From contig NZ_CAJGZV010000002.1 of the NCBI RefSeq assembly GCF_904846065.1, positions 35,226 to 99,225 of the forward strand: DNA of 64,000 nt, written 5' to 3'. The notes below the pieces were generated by a model. The model saw only the letters and a list, made by a program, of their open reading frames with translations. It was not told the origin of the DNA and made no database searches. This document shows, piece by piece, positions 35,566 to 45,144 of the stretch. How positions within the stretch are numbered: position 1 is the stretch's first letter; each line of letters opens with the position of its first letter. This DNA is from Psychrobacter immobilis. GTDB taxonomy: Bacteria; Pseudomonadota; Gammaproteobacteria; Pseudomonadales; Moraxellaceae. The translations under genes were made by a program, and so were the position numbers.

Positions 35566-36510
35566 TCATATTGGCTGGCGCTTTCTTCCCAGTTTCATTT
35601 TTATATTCGCTAGCACCAACCCCGACAATATCAATATCATTGCCAGCATTTTCCACCATGTCACGACCTCTCCTGTAAGTAGCACTGAGGTTGTCATACC
35701 GAATACTGGCACCAATAGAGCAAACGGCATAACCTTAGAAGCCGTATTTTGACTAAGCAGATGCGCCCACAGTCCAAATCCTATCAGCGTTGAGACATAC
35801 ACGATAAACCCAAGTGATAACCAAGACTTAAGCGATGCCTCGGTAAACGTCGCCAGCTGCCATGCCTCGGTCTCAAATATGAGAGAAGATAGCGTTAAAA
35901 TCACGCAAGCGATCAGACCACCCCAAACCACGAGAGCGAGAGCAGACAACGCGGATGCCTTACTCCTTCCAGTGTTAGACGGAATAATAGCTCCGTCTGA
36001 TCTTTGCTGCGTCGCTTGTGTTGACGCCTGTTTTGAAGCAATGTTACCAAAGCTCCAGCCTATGGCAGCAATCAAGATACAGACAAACCCAGCCAGAGGC
36101 ATATCACCACCAAGGTTCAACGCGATGACGCTAAGCCCTAGCACACCGACCAGCATACCGATGATTTGCATGCGACTCACTGCCTCACCCAGTATAAAAT
36201 ACGCCAACAATACGGTAATAAAAATTTGAATTTGTAGCAATAATGCCGTCAATCCTGCTGATGCCCCTAAGTGCATGGCAGTAAATACAAAAGCATACTG
36301 CATGACAAACGTACCGATAGCATAGATAAGTAATGTACGGTTAAATTTGGGCGGTTTTAGAAAAAAAACCAGTGGCACAGCGGTAAAGAAAAAACGCAGG
36401 GCGGTGAGCATTAGCGGTGGAAAGCTTTCAAGTCCCCATGCAATAAAGGTAAAGTTTACACCCCAAATAAAAGTAACCAGTACAGCCAATGCAGTGTATA
36501 TAGGAGTCAT
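35566..36510 (-). CDS. EamA/DMT family exporter
   Basis: This 314-residue inner-membrane transporter has ten hydrophobic segments in two EamA repeats. TFIWGVNFTFIAWGLESFPPLMLTALRFF at the start and VFGMTTSVLLTGEVVTWWKML near the end resemble E. coli EamA, the O-acetylserine/cysteine exporter. A hydrophilic, Thr/Ser/Gln-rich linker separates the two halves. The substrate cannot be fixed. It may be followed by no other gene on its strand; truC is convergent. Confidence 0.85.
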   Translation of the reverse strand: MTPIYTALAVLVTFIWGVNFTFIAWGLESFPPLMLTALRFFFTAVPLVFFLKPPKFNRTLLIYAIGTFVMQYAFVFTAMHLGASAGLTALLLQIQIFITVLLAYFILGEAVSRMQIIGMLVGVLGLSVIALNLGGDMPLAGFVCILIAAIGWSFGNIASKQASTQATQQRSDGAIIPSNTGRSKASALSALALVVWGGLIACVILTLSSLIFETEAWQLATFTEASLKSWLSLGFIVYVSTLIGFGLWAHLLSQNTASKVMPFALLVPVFGMTTSVLLTGEVVTWWKMLAMILILSGLVLANIKMKLGRKRQPI

Positions 36511-36588
36511 GTAGTTGGCCTAGGAAGTTATGGCTGATTATTATATTTAAAAATTTTATGACAATCTCGTATTAACCATAGGAGGCTT

Positions 36589-37009
36589 TTAGAGAGTGAG
36601 TACTACACTTACACACAATAGAACGGCAATGAGCATTAATGCTGCACCGCCTATTTTTGTAATTAACTATAGGTTATCTTGAGCTTTCCATAGATATCGA
36701 CTGGCTAAAGCAAATGCTTCTGCGTAGCAAAAATGGATCAGTAAAACCAATAGGCAAAAAGTTGAAGCTAAAATCAGAAATTGAGAAAGATAGGTTTGCT
36801 CAGTATCGATAAATTGCGGAAATACAGCCATAAAAAATAAGATAAGTTTTGGGTTAGAAAGGGAGGTTAGCAAACCTTCTTTGAACAACCTACCAGCACT
36901 TGTACTGCTAACCTCTAAGTTGCTATCAGACTCTAAGACAAATGATTTTCTCTTTCCAAAGATCATTCTGAAAAACAAAAGAGTATACCCCAACAGAACC
37001 CAGATACTT
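36589..37009 (-). pseudogene. Decayed LysE/RhtB family exporter
   Basis: The open part (36670-36993) encodes a LysE core with LFKEGLLTSLSNPKLILFFMAVFPQFID. An in-frame TAG at 36667-36669 cuts the last helix. Reading through it gives a normal C-terminal segment (KIGGAALMLIAVLL) ending at 36589. At the other end, KYLG is encoded at about 36998-37009 in a different frame from the following LGYTLL, with about four or five codons missing. Upstream of that only stop-filled remnants remain, so roughly 70 N-terminal residues are lost. At least three independent lesions show the gene is dead. Confidence 0.82.
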
Positions 37010-37122
37010 CACCCTTTAGACCCATTAATAGACCACCTAAAACAGACTGATATAAGAGAACCACTCAAAATAGACTTTTGAACGACCTAAACGTTGCAGT
37101 GTAAACGCGCTAATATAAATAC

Positions 37123-37956
37123 TTAAACCAACCCCTTATAAAGAAAATAACACCCCACAACCGTTAATAACACCGAAAAGCACTTCTTTAAAAGCTCTGG
37201 TGATAGTATATGAGCAACTTTCGCGCCTAGCTTGGCGGTAAAAAAGCTCATGATGCTGATCCCTAAAAAGGCATAAATATGCACAAAGCCAATAGTGTTA
37301 GGCACATCAATTCGTTGCTGCATCCCAAAGAACATAAAACCGAATGCTCCAGCAATAGCAATCGGCAGACCACAAGCTGCTGAGGTGCCAACGGCTTTTT
37401 GCATGACCACACCATAACGCGTGAGATAAGGCACGGTTAAGCTACCACCGCCAATACCGAAAATGGCAGAAGCGATACCGATAACCCCACCTGCTGCTAA
37501 TTGCCTAGGTTTTGAAGGCAGTTGTGTATTAGCATCGTCGGCACTACTAGAATTGCTAGCAGGATTAGCAACCTGTTTTTTGCCACCGAAAAACATCTTG
37601 TAGGCGACCCACAGCAAAAACACCCCAACAATGAGTTGAAGATACAGCCCAGATATCTGCCCTGCAATCCCTGCCCCTAAAAAGCAACCAATCGCTAAGC
37701 CTGGTGCCAGATTTTTAAAGACAGGCCACATGACTGCGCCTTTTTTATTGTGTGCCATTAACGAGCTGATAGAGGTGACAATGATGGTCGCCAATGACGT
37801 CCCCAATGCCAAATGCATGATATTGTCAGGGCTGTAACCCATTTGCGTAAAGACGATGAATAATAATGGCACGATAATTGTGCCACCGCCCACACCAAAT
37901 AGCCCTGCAGCAAATCCTGCTAGCGCGCCTATGATTAAAAAAATGATTAATTCCAA
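37123..37956 (-). CDS. TauE/SafE family permease
   Basis: This 277-residue inner-membrane protein of the sulfite/sulfonate exporter family has eight or so hydrophobic segments. The two characteristic repeats are GFAAGLFGVGGGTIIVP near residue 15-30 and GIASAIFGIGGGSLTVPYL near 160-178. The start is a TTG, which places the first motif as in relatives; no ATG is near. A neighbouring flavin reductase (78 nt upstream) and methionine genes suggest sulfur-compound transport, but that is inference. Confidence 0.88.
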   Translation of the reverse strand: MELIIFLIIGALAGFAAGLFGVGGGTIIVPLLFIVFTQMGYSPDNIMHLALGTSLATIIVTSISSLMAHNKKGAVMWPVFKNLAPGLAIGCFLGAGIAGQISGLYLQLIVGVFLLWVAYKMFFGGKKQVANPASNSSSADDANTQLPSKPRQLAAGGVIGIASAIFGIGGGSLTVPYLTRYGVVMQKAVGTSAACGLPIAIAGAFGFMFFGMQQRIDVPNTIGFVHIYAFLGISIMSFFTAKLGAKVAHILSPELLKKCFSVLLTVVGCYFLYKGLV

Positions 37957-38033
37957 GGGATATTTACTTCTTATGTAGAGTTAGTACGATGGTTATTTTA
38001 GTTCAGTGACAATCAATCAGTTAAAAAGCCAAC

Positions 38034-38534
38034 TTAGGCGATTTCTGCTTGATCCACTTGACCAACCCGAGAATAGGCACGATTAAAATACACCAAACTC
38101 TCCTCTTGCTCACTTTGTCTAATGGCGACCACTCGGCACATGAAAACACTGTGCGTGCCCACTTGCTGAATGTCCTCAATCTCACAATCAAAACTGACCA
38201 ATGCATCTTCTAAAACGGGAGCGCCTGTTTTAAGCGGTGACCAAGAGCCATATTCAAATCGCTCTTGTGAACTCAATTTGGACGCAAAAGCATTAGATAT
38301 TGATTCATGCTGTGCGCCTAAAACATTGACACTTAACGTTTTATTTTCAATAAAATGGGCATGTGAGCGAGATGTCTGATTCATGCAAACCAGCAAGGTT
38401 GGCGGTGTATCGGTGACGCTACACACCGCAGATGCGGTAAATCCATGAGTACCAGCGCTGCCTTCTGTAGTAATAACATTGACCGCTGTTGTTAACAAAG
38501 ACATACCGTCTCTAAAATCGGTGGCTTCAATCAT
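38034..38534 (-). CDS. Flavin reductase family protein
   Basis: This 166-residue FMN-binding split-barrel protein would use NAD(P)H to supply reduced flavin to a monooxygenase. FRDGMSLLTTAVNVITT, GFTASAVCSVTDTPPTLLVC and NVLGAQHE are the family blocks (HpaC/RutF/DIM6 type). AGGAG lies 8 nt before the ATG. It is the third gene after mesX and mesD in the same direction (136 nt after mesD). It could therefore serve MesX, which is thought to be an oxygen- and flavin-dependent partner. That link is inference. Confidence 0.88.
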   Translation of the reverse strand: MIEATDFRDGMSLLTTAVNVITTEGSAGTHGFTASAVCSVTDTPPTLLVCMNQTSRSHAHFIENKTLSVNVLGAQHESISNAFASKLSSQERFEYGSWSPLKTGAPVLEDALVSFDCEIEDIQQVGTHSVFMCRVVAIRQSEQEESLVYFNRAYSRVGQVDQAEIA

Positions 38535-38670
38535 GACTTAACTCCTAAATTTTAAATCTTTAAGTTCATTGATAACTGAGGTCACTCATGAGTTTAAACA
38601 AGCTAGTATAGGCGGGGTTAAAAACCCAACCTATAAAAGCTAAATTTTGCATCAGTTTAGTCAATGAACC

Positions 38671-39717
38671 CTAAGCAGTCAGTTCTTGACGCACGATTGC
38701 TGCGCCAGCACTTAACGCTTGCAGCTTACCTCGCGCCACTTGTCGAGACAACGGTGCCATACCGCAGTTGGTCGAAGGATACAGCTTATCCGCATCGACG
38801 AATTGCAATGCTTTGCGTAGCGTATTTGCCACTTCGTCAGGGGTTTCAATGGTATTGGTTGCCACATCAATGGCACCAATCATCACTTTTTTACCGCGGA
38901 TCAATTCAATCAAATCCATGGGAACATGTGAGTTTTGACATTCTAAAGAGACAATATCGATATTCGACTGTTGCAATTTAGGGAATGCTTGCTCGTATTG
39001 ACGCCACTCTGAACCCAGTGTCTTTTTCCAATCGGTATTGGCTTTGATGCCGTAGCCGTAGCATATATGCACCGCTGTTTCACATTTTAGACCTTCAATG
39101 GCACGCTCTAACGTGGCAATACCCCAGTCGTTGACGTCATCAAAGAACACATTAAATGCAGGCTCATCGAATTGGATAATATCCACGCCGGCAGCCTCTA
39201 ACTCTCTGGCTTCTTGATTTAAGATTTTAGCAAATTCCCACGCCAATTTTTCACGGCTTTTATAATGACCATCATATAAGGTATCAATCATGGTCATCGG
39301 ACCAGGCAGTGCCCATTTGATCGGCTGATCGGTTTGCGCACGTAAAAACTTAGCATCATCAACAAATACAGGCTTTTGACGGCTTACCGCGCCCACAACT
39401 GACGGCACACTGGCATCATAACGATTACGAATGCGCACGGTCTCGCGTTTCTCAAAATCGACGCCATCCAGATGTTCAATAAAGGTGGTCACAAAGTGCT
39501 GACGAGTTTGCTCGCCATCACTGACAATATCGATGCCTGCATGCACTTGCTCTTGCAATGTCAAACGTAGTGCGTCTTGTTTGGCTTCAAGCAGTTGCTC
39601 ACCTTCTAATGCCCATGGTGACCAGATTTTTTCAGGTTCTGCAAGCCAAGTAGGTTTCGGTAAACTGCCAGCCGTTGACGTCGGTAGTAATTTTTGTGTC
39701 GGTAATAATATTGTCAT
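38671..39717 (-). CDS. mesD: Core methionine synthase MesD (MetE C-terminal domain only)
   Basis: This 348-residue protein is a single MetE-like catalytic barrel without MetE's N-terminal folate-binding half. It starts LLPTSTAGSLPKP and has the zinc ligands in AVHICYGYG (His, Cys), SLECQNSHVP (Glu) and STNCGMAPL (Cys). Such core enzymes make methionine from homocysteine without methyl-folate. The MesD subfamily needs MesX, whose gene (DUF1852) lies 53 nt upstream. I start at the ATG at 39715-39717, with AGAAG 9 nt upstream; ATGs 3 and 11 codons earlier are also possible. Confidence 0.88.
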   Translation of the reverse strand: MTILLPTQKLLPTSTAGSLPKPTWLAEPEKIWSPWALEGEQLLEAKQDALRLTLQEQVHAGIDIVSDGEQTRQHFVTTFIEHLDGVDFEKRETVRIRNRYDASVPSVVGAVSRQKPVFVDDAKFLRAQTDQPIKWALPGPMTMIDTLYDGHYKSREKLAWEFAKILNQEARELEAAGVDIIQFDEPAFNVFFDDVNDWGIATLERAIEGLKCETAVHICYGYGIKANTDWKKTLGSEWRQYEQAFPKLQQSNIDIVSLECQNSHVPMDLIELIRGKKVMIGAIDVATNTIETPDEVANTLRKALQFVDADKLYPSTNCGMAPLSRQVARGKLQALSAGAAIVRQELTA

Positions 39718-39770
39718 ACGATTCATCTTCTTATTTATTGGTATTCTCATTTCAGACAGATTGAGCGTGT

Positions 39771-40808
39771 TTAGGCAGCGTATTCTTTATTCGTACATGC
39801 TTCTGCCGCGTGCTCATTTACATCATAGCTTGCTGCCCACTCACTAAGAATGGTTTGGTATGGCTTGATGAACTGCTCTTCGGTAAATTTACCTTGTGTC
39901 ACTGCCATCTGACTACGCTCTGCACGATCATAGACGATTTGCGTTAGGGAATAATCTTGGTACTTCAAACTCGGTTGATACACTTGACCCGCTGCCGAAT
40001 TGGCATTATAAATCTCAGGTCGGTAGATTTTTTGAAACGTCTCCATGGTACTAATCGCACTGATCAGCTCAAGATCGGTGTAATCGCTCAGCAAGTCACC
40101 CGCAAAATAAAACGCTAATGGCGCGGCGCTACCCGTAGGCATAAAGTAGCGAACGGTTAAGCCCATTTTGGAAAAGTACTCATCGGTTAGTGATCCTTTG
40201 TTCAAAGAGCAGCCATCTTGTTTGTATTCAACGCCCAATACAGGATGCTGATTGGTCGTACGTTGATAGGTTTTACTGGTGGAAACACTCAAGCAAATCA
40301 CAGGCTTCTTGGTGAAATTAGCTTGGTAAGCGTCTGAATTCAATAAATACTGAAACAGTTTGCCATGTAAGTCACCGAAATCTACTGGTGGCGCAGATGA
40401 TGGATGTTTATCGAAATGGTCTAATAAGACCACGCTAAAGTCATAATCGCGCACATAAGATGAGAAACTATTACCAATCATACCGTCAATACGGGTGTTC
40501 TCTTTATGATCCACAATCGTTGTTTGCAGCATCTCGATGATAGGGAAAGTATCGCCATTTCCTGCAACATCCATGTCGACAGAAATAATATCAACCTCAA
40601 CAGAATAACGATCTGCGGTGGGATTATCCCAATGTGCCAAGGCATTAAAACGATTATTGATCATTCTTAACGTTTTGCTTAAGTTCTCTTGACGATGCTC
40701 GCCACGCGCCAAATTCGCAAAGTTCGTCGTCAGACGCGTGCTATTTGCAGGATGATAGTTTTCATCAAAACGAATGCGCTTAATTGCACAACTAAATTCT
40801 TTACTCAT
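39771..40808 (-). CDS. mesX: DUF1852 protein MesX, partner of MesD
   Basis: This 345-residue soluble protein matches DUF1852: IKRIRFDENYHPANSTRLTTNFANLARGE at the start, then RFNALAHWDNP and VVLLDHFDKHPSSAPPVDFGDLHGKLFQY. It is known in Acinetobacter relatives as MesX, required with MesD for folate-independent methionine synthesis in aerobic bacteria. The methyl donor is not established. It is the first gene of the mesX-mesD-flavin reductase unit and has a MetR-like palindrome upstream. Confidence 0.88.
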   Translation of the reverse strand: MSKEFSCAIKRIRFDENYHPANSTRLTTNFANLARGEHRQENLSKTLRMINNRFNALAHWDNPTADRYSVEVDIISVDMDVAGNGDTFPIIEMLQTTIVDHKENTRIDGMIGNSFSSYVRDYDFSVVLLDHFDKHPSSAPPVDFGDLHGKLFQYLLNSDAYQANFTKKPVICLSVSTSKTYQRTTNQHPVLGVEYKQDGCSLNKGSLTDEYFSKMGLTVRYFMPTGSAAPLAFYFAGDLLSDYTDLELISAISTMETFQKIYRPEIYNANSAAGQVYQPSLKYQDYSLTQIVYDRAERSQMAVTQGKFTEEQFIKPYQTILSEWAASYDVNEHAAEACTNKEYAA

Positions 40809-40923
40809 GATAATCCGCTACCCTAATCTACTCTCATTATTTGAGATAAAACCAAATTTGTGTATGAGGTGAATCATACCTAAACTATTACATGAATAAA
40901 AACGATACTATTTAAATATAAGA

Positions 40924-40936
40924 TGAATATAATTCA
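40924..40936. promoter_or_regulatory. Candidate MetR binding site
   Basis: TGAATATAATTCA matches the MetR consensus TGAANNNNNTTCA exactly; with one more base on each side it is ATGAAT-ATA-ATTCAT. It lies about 115 bp upstream of the mesX ATG, a normal distance for a LysR-type activator. MetR responds to homocysteine, the MesD substrate. The regulator gene is not in the window. Confidence 0.55.
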
Positions 40937-41102
40937 TGTTAATTAAATTATGGTATGACATGAGATTGGATAGCGGAGACTGTACGACTTACTCGATAGG
41001 ATCATTGAGCAAAAAATAAGCCTGTAGAAAAATGAGCTACGCTAAAGAAAGCATAAAGAAAATTTCGATAAATTAACTAACGAATCTAAGGATTCTCTCA
41101 TT

Positions 41103-41144
41103 AAAAAAGCCGAAACTTATTTTCTAAGTCTCAGCCCTTTTTTT
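41103..41144 (-). terminator. Terminator after the YceI gene
   Basis: On the minus strand, CTGAGACTTA and TAAGTTTCGG pair (two G-T pairs) around GAAAA, followed by six T. It lies about 90 nt past the YceI stop. Confidence 0.6.
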
Positions 41145-41231
41145 GATAATATAAATAGAAAATTGCTTTCTATTGATTTTATTAGCGATAAACATTCTTA
41201 AGACTTCTTCAACTTCAACGCGGTCAAACTA

Positions 41232-41843
41232 CTACCTTGCCGCTTCAATCTGAATATTTAGCTGAACTTTTTCAGTAATACCCAATAATGTATATTTGCT
41301 AATGCCCCATTTCGTTCGATCAATGGTCGTTGTAAAATCCCCACCGCAAACTGGCTTTTTCAATATTGGGTTTAGGTAGCAATTGAACTTGGTAGCCGTC
41401 AGCGTAATGGGATTAGTCTTGCCGTGTAGTGTCAACATACCATCGACTTTGCTGACATTTGAGCCACTACCATCAGTCGTAAAATACCATTTGGTAGACT
41501 CAAATTGCGCCAGTGGAAACTGCTCAATATCGAAAAAATCTGCGCTTTTTAACGTAATATCAAATGCTGTATTGCCTGTATTTAAGCTATTCAGAGGAAT
41601 TACTAACGAGATATTACCGGTCTTAGCCGCTGGGTCATAATCTAGCTGCCCAGTGATATTATAAAAGCCACCTGTGTTGGTAGAGGTATTAAAATGGTCA
41701 ATAGCAAAGCGTACATTGGTATGGGTGGGATCAATATCGTAAGTCATCGCCTGACTGCTGGCGATACCTAACATGATTAGGCATAAGGCTAGTAGCGGCT
41801 TTCGAGAGGACAGTATGACTGTCGAGAGGGACATTTGATTCAT
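41232..41843 (-). CDS. YceI family periplasmic protein
   Basis: This 203-residue exported lipocalin-like protein of the YceI family has a signal peptide (cleavage after SQA near 34). The mature beta-barrel has YDIDPTHTNVRFAIDHF, GFYNITGQLDYDP, SADFFDIEQFPLAQFESTKW, GMLTLHGKTNPITL and IDRTKWGISKYTL, all typical of the fold, which binds isoprenoid-like lipids. I start at the ATG at 41841-41843, with AGGAAT 8 nt upstream, not at the in-frame Met 13 codons earlier. Confidence 0.92.
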   Translation of the reverse strand: MNQMSLSTVILSSRKPLLALCLIMLGIASSQAMTYDIDPTHTNVRFAIDHFNTSTNTGGFYNITGQLDYDPAAKTGNISLVIPLNSLNTGNTAFDITLKSADFFDIEQFPLAQFESTKWYFTTDGSGSNVSKVDGMLTLHGKTNPITLTATKFNCYLNPILKKPVCGGDFTTTIDRTKWGISKYTLLGITEKVQLNIQIEAAR

Positions 41844-41940
41844 AGTAACATTCCTTTGCTGTATAAATGATAGAGCAATCACATCCTTTGTGACTGTGCT
41901 TGTGATTCTGCTCTTATAATTGCTCTCTTATATAATGACA

Positions 41941-41975
41941 ACAAGCCCATACTTAATCAATAAGTATGGGCTTGT
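41941..41975. terminator. Perfect 15-bp hairpin after the RND operon
   Basis: ACAAGCCCATACTTA and TAAGTATGGGCTTGT pair fully around 5 nt. It lies 70 nt past the RND permease stop. T runs are short on both strands (TTGTTGTCATT, or TTGTCTATTTT), so termination is likely but not certain. Confidence 0.55.
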
Positions 41976-42042
41976 CTATTTTAGACATAGCATTCTCACT
42001 GCTAACGCTACGTCATAGATATGATCAAATAAATCCATTAAA

Positions 42043-45000
42043 TCATACTTTACCATCTGTCGTTGTCTGCTCTTTGCCACTAGGTACGAGCCATTTAGCA
42101 AACCATCCTGACAAATCATCCATCAAAGTATAAACCACTGGAATCACCACAAGGCTTAATAACGTCGAAGTCACCAGACCACCCAGTACCGCAGCGGCCA
42201 TCGGACGACGGAAGGTTGGATCAGCATCACCCCAACCGAAGACTAAGGGCAACATACCCGCCCCCATCGCAATAGTAGTCATGATAATAGGACGCGCCCG
42301 CTTGCGGCAAGCATCGATAATAGCCTCAAAACGCGCTAAACCTCGTCGCTGTGCAATCAGTGCATAATCGACCAATAAGATAGAGTTTTTGGTGGCAATA
42401 CCCATTAGCATAATAAAGCCGATCATCGACGGCATAGAAAGACTGCTATTGGTAATAACCAAGCCCACAAAAGCGCCGCCTATCGATAAAGGCAATGCCA
42501 TCAAAATGGTAAAAGGCTGCAATATACGCCCAAACAATAAAATAAGTACGCCTAAAATACAAACTACACCGACCGACATCGCAATCACAAAACCGCTGAA
42601 TAGCTCAGCCATGTTTTCTGCTTGACCTTGATCAATAACGGTAATAGAAGGCGGCAGTTGTTGCATGGCAGGTACTGATTTAACCGCTTGTACCAAATCT
42701 CCAAGCTCACCACTCGCAGGTTGCACCGTGATACTGATGGCGCGCTCCCGATCGAGCCTGCTAATCTGCGCAGGCCCAGTGCCAAAGTCTAATGACGCGA
42801 CTTCACCCACACGTACGCCCTGTCCTGCGGGTAACGAGCTCGGTACATATAGACCTTCTAATTGACTGACATTTTGTTTGGCACCATCTGGTAGACGAAT
42901 GACGATAGGAATCTGCCGCGTATCCAAATTGAGCTTGGATAAACGCTGCTCATAGTCACCCACCGTCGCCACTCGTAACGTCGTAGCGATGTCTTGCGTG
43001 GTCACTCCTTTATCCGCCATCGCCAGCCTGTCTGGCGTCACCGTTAACTCTTGACGCGGTAAACTGCGGTCACTGGTCACGGAGCCAGCACTGGGCAGCC
43101 CTCGAATCTCTGACATGATTTGCTGAGCGGTTTGTTCAAGCAATTGCGGATTGGTACTGGTCATAGAGAAGTTGTAACCACTCTCTCCACCACTCGACAA
43201 ACCGACGGTAAAGCGCGCACCTGGTACTTCTGCCAACAAACTACTTATTTGACGCTCAATCTCTTGCTTAGAGCCGCGCTCTGCACGCGGTGCTAGCACG
43301 ATATCTAGACCTGCTATATTTTCGGCCTTGCCACCACTAGAGTTTGAGTCCATGCTAGCCTGAGCCTCACCGACTGAGGTAAAAATATTGGTGACTTCAG
43401 GCATTGCTAAAATACGCTCACTTGCCAGCGCAGCAACGCGCTCTGTGTCTTCCAGCGCAACGTCAGGTGTCAACTCAATTGCCACACGAGTTTGGTCAAT
43501 GTCATTATCAGGAATAAACGATGTTGGTAGTAATTTGACAAGCATCAGTGACGCCACGAATAATACTAAAGTTGCACCCATCGTCAGCCAGCGATGATGC
43601 AGTGTCCATGCCACTATTTTGAGATACCAACCCATCAGCGCGCTTTGCTTCTCAACGTGTTTTTTCTCTGGTCGCAATATATACGCTGCCATCATCGGTG
43701 TGATAAGACGCGCGACCATCAAAGACGCAAAAATCGATAATGCAGCTGTCCAGCCAAACTGACGGAAAAACTGTCCAACGATACCGCCCATAAAGGCGGT
43801 GGGTAAAAACACGGCAATCAAAGTAAAGGTGGTCGCGACTACCGCCAAGCCAATCTCGTCAGCCGCTTCCATCGCCGCTTCATACGGTGTCTTGCCCATG
43901 CGTAAATGCCGTATGATATTTTCGACCTCGACGATCGCATCATCAACCAATACACCGATCACTAACGACAATGCCAACAAAGATATAATATTAAGGCTAA
44001 AGCCAAATAAGTACATACCTAAAAAGGTGGGAATCACTGATAATGGCAAGGCGACAGCAGCAACTATAGTCGCCCGAATATTACGCAAAAATAAGAATAC
44101 GACGACGACTGCTAACAGACCACCTTCGATCAGCATCCGTAAAGAAGCTTGATAATCTTCCGCAATCGGCGTTGCCCGATCATAGACCTTTTCAATAGTG
44201 ATATTCCCTACATCGGCTGAAAGCTTGGCAAGCTCTGCATCAACCAGCTCCATGACCTCAACTTCACTGGCACCACGCGAGCGGGTGATGTTAAATGCCA
44301 CCACCGTTTGCCCGTCAAGCTTAGCAATAGAGCTTGGGTCAGCCGCGCCATCTGTGATTTGTGCCATACGTCCAAGCGCTTGCGTGCCACCTGCTGGGAT
44401 TGCCACTTGTAAATCATTGAGCTCACTTGCCCGCTCCACCGCACCAAGGACACGAATCGTCTGGGTAGTTTTGCCCACTTCTGCTTCACCACCAGAGCTG
44501 TCCTGCTGAATACCCGTGATTTGATTGGATAGTTGTGTGATAGGAAGCTTAAGACCACTCAAGGTAATCGGGTCAGCTGCGACGGTAATCTCACGCTGCA
44601 AACCACCAATACGGCTAACCGTACTGACACCCGGTATGTCAGAAAGACGCTTGGTGACCATATCATCGACGAACCAAGACAAGTCTTCCACATTCATGTT
44701 TTCAGAAGCCACAGAATAAGTGACAACGGGGAATCCTGCGGTTGAAACTTTAGTGATAATAGGGTCATTGGCAGCGGCAGGCAAATCACCGCGTACCTCG
44801 CCTACTGCCGAGCGCACATCATCGACCGCTTCTTGAATATCCTTTTCTAACACAAACTCTGTGACCATGGTGGCAGCACCCGTTTGTAACGTGGTGCGAA
44901 TATGCTTGATACCCTCAATACTCGTAAGCTTGTTTTCTATCTTTTTTGCGATGTCGTTTTCGAGCTGTGATGGCGCGGCACCCGGTAAAGTCACCGTGAC

Positions 45001-45144
45001 CACGACTGCAGGTAAGTCAATATCAGGAAACTGCTGCACCTTCATTTTCATAAAACCATAAATACCGCCTAACGTCAGTAATATGAATAGCAAAATGGCA
45101 ACTAAAGGATTTTTTATCGAGTAAGCAGAAACATTTAAACTCAT
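42043..45144 (-). CDS. RND efflux pump permease (HAE1/AcrB type)
   Basis: This 1033-residue proton-driven inner-membrane pump has the twelve-helix layout with two large periplasmic loops. VQQFPDIDLPAVVVTVTLPGA follows TM1. The paired Asp of TM4 (SLVIGVLVDDAIVEVENI) and the TM10 Lys (MGIATKNSILLVDYALI) form the proton relay. TM1 starts KNPLVAILLFILLTLGG, as in MdtB/C-like and other heavy-drug exporters. It overlaps the adaptor gene by 4 nt. No outer-membrane channel gene is adjacent, so a TolC-like protein from elsewhere is needed. Substrate not predictable. Confidence 0.93.
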   Translation of the reverse strand: MSLNVSAYSIKNPLVAILLFILLTLGGIYGFMKMKVQQFPDIDLPAVVVTVTLPGAAPSQLENDIAKKIENKLTSIEGIKHIRTTLQTGAATMVTEFVLEKDIQEAVDDVRSAVGEVRGDLPAAANDPIITKVSTAGFPVVTYSVASENMNVEDLSWFVDDMVTKRLSDIPGVSTVSRIGGLQREITVAADPITLSGLKLPITQLSNQITGIQQDSSGGEAEVGKTTQTIRVLGAVERASELNDLQVAIPAGGTQALGRMAQITDGAADPSSIAKLDGQTVVAFNITRSRGASEVEVMELVDAELAKLSADVGNITIEKVYDRATPIAEDYQASLRMLIEGGLLAVVVVFLFLRNIRATIVAAVALPLSVIPTFLGMYLFGFSLNIISLLALSLVIGVLVDDAIVEVENIIRHLRMGKTPYEAAMEAADEIGLAVVATTFTLIAVFLPTAFMGGIVGQFFRQFGWTAALSIFASLMVARLITPMMAAYILRPEKKHVEKQSALMGWYLKIVAWTLHHRWLTMGATLVLFVASLMLVKLLPTSFIPDNDIDQTRVAIELTPDVALEDTERVAALASERILAMPEVTNIFTSVGEAQASMDSNSSGGKAENIAGLDIVLAPRAERGSKQEIERQISSLLAEVPGARFTVGLSSGGESGYNFSMTSTNPQLLEQTAQQIMSEIRGLPSAGSVTSDRSLPRQELTVTPDRLAMADKGVTTQDIATTLRVATVGDYEQRLSKLNLDTRQIPIVIRLPDGAKQNVSQLEGLYVPSSLPAGQGVRVGEVASLDFGTGPAQISRLDRERAISITVQPASGELGDLVQAVKSVPAMQQLPPSITVIDQGQAENMAELFSGFVIAMSVGVVCILGVLILLFGRILQPFTILMALPLSIGGAFVGLVITNSSLSMPSMIGFIMLMGIATKNSILLVDYALIAQRRGLARFEAIIDACRKRARPIIMTTIAMGAGMLPLVFGWGDADPTFRRPMAAAVLGGLVTSTLLSLVVIPVVYTLMDDLSGWFAKWLVPSGKEQTTTDGKV

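Larger units (their letters stand above)
40809..41231. other. Intergenic region upstream of mesX
   Basis: This 423-bp AT-rich gap holds the MetR-like box and the terminator that follows the YceI gene. I see no gene and no SAM, cobalamin or other riboswitch pattern. Confidence 0.5.

Noticed and set aside
40809..41102. SAM or cobalamin riboswitch upstream of mesX
   Set aside because: No conserved stem pattern or cobalamin-box sequence found by eye; the MetR-like palindrome is the better regulatory candidate.
43799..44152. 117-codon plus-strand frame inside the RND permease
   Set aside because: Antisense shadow of a strongly supported gene.
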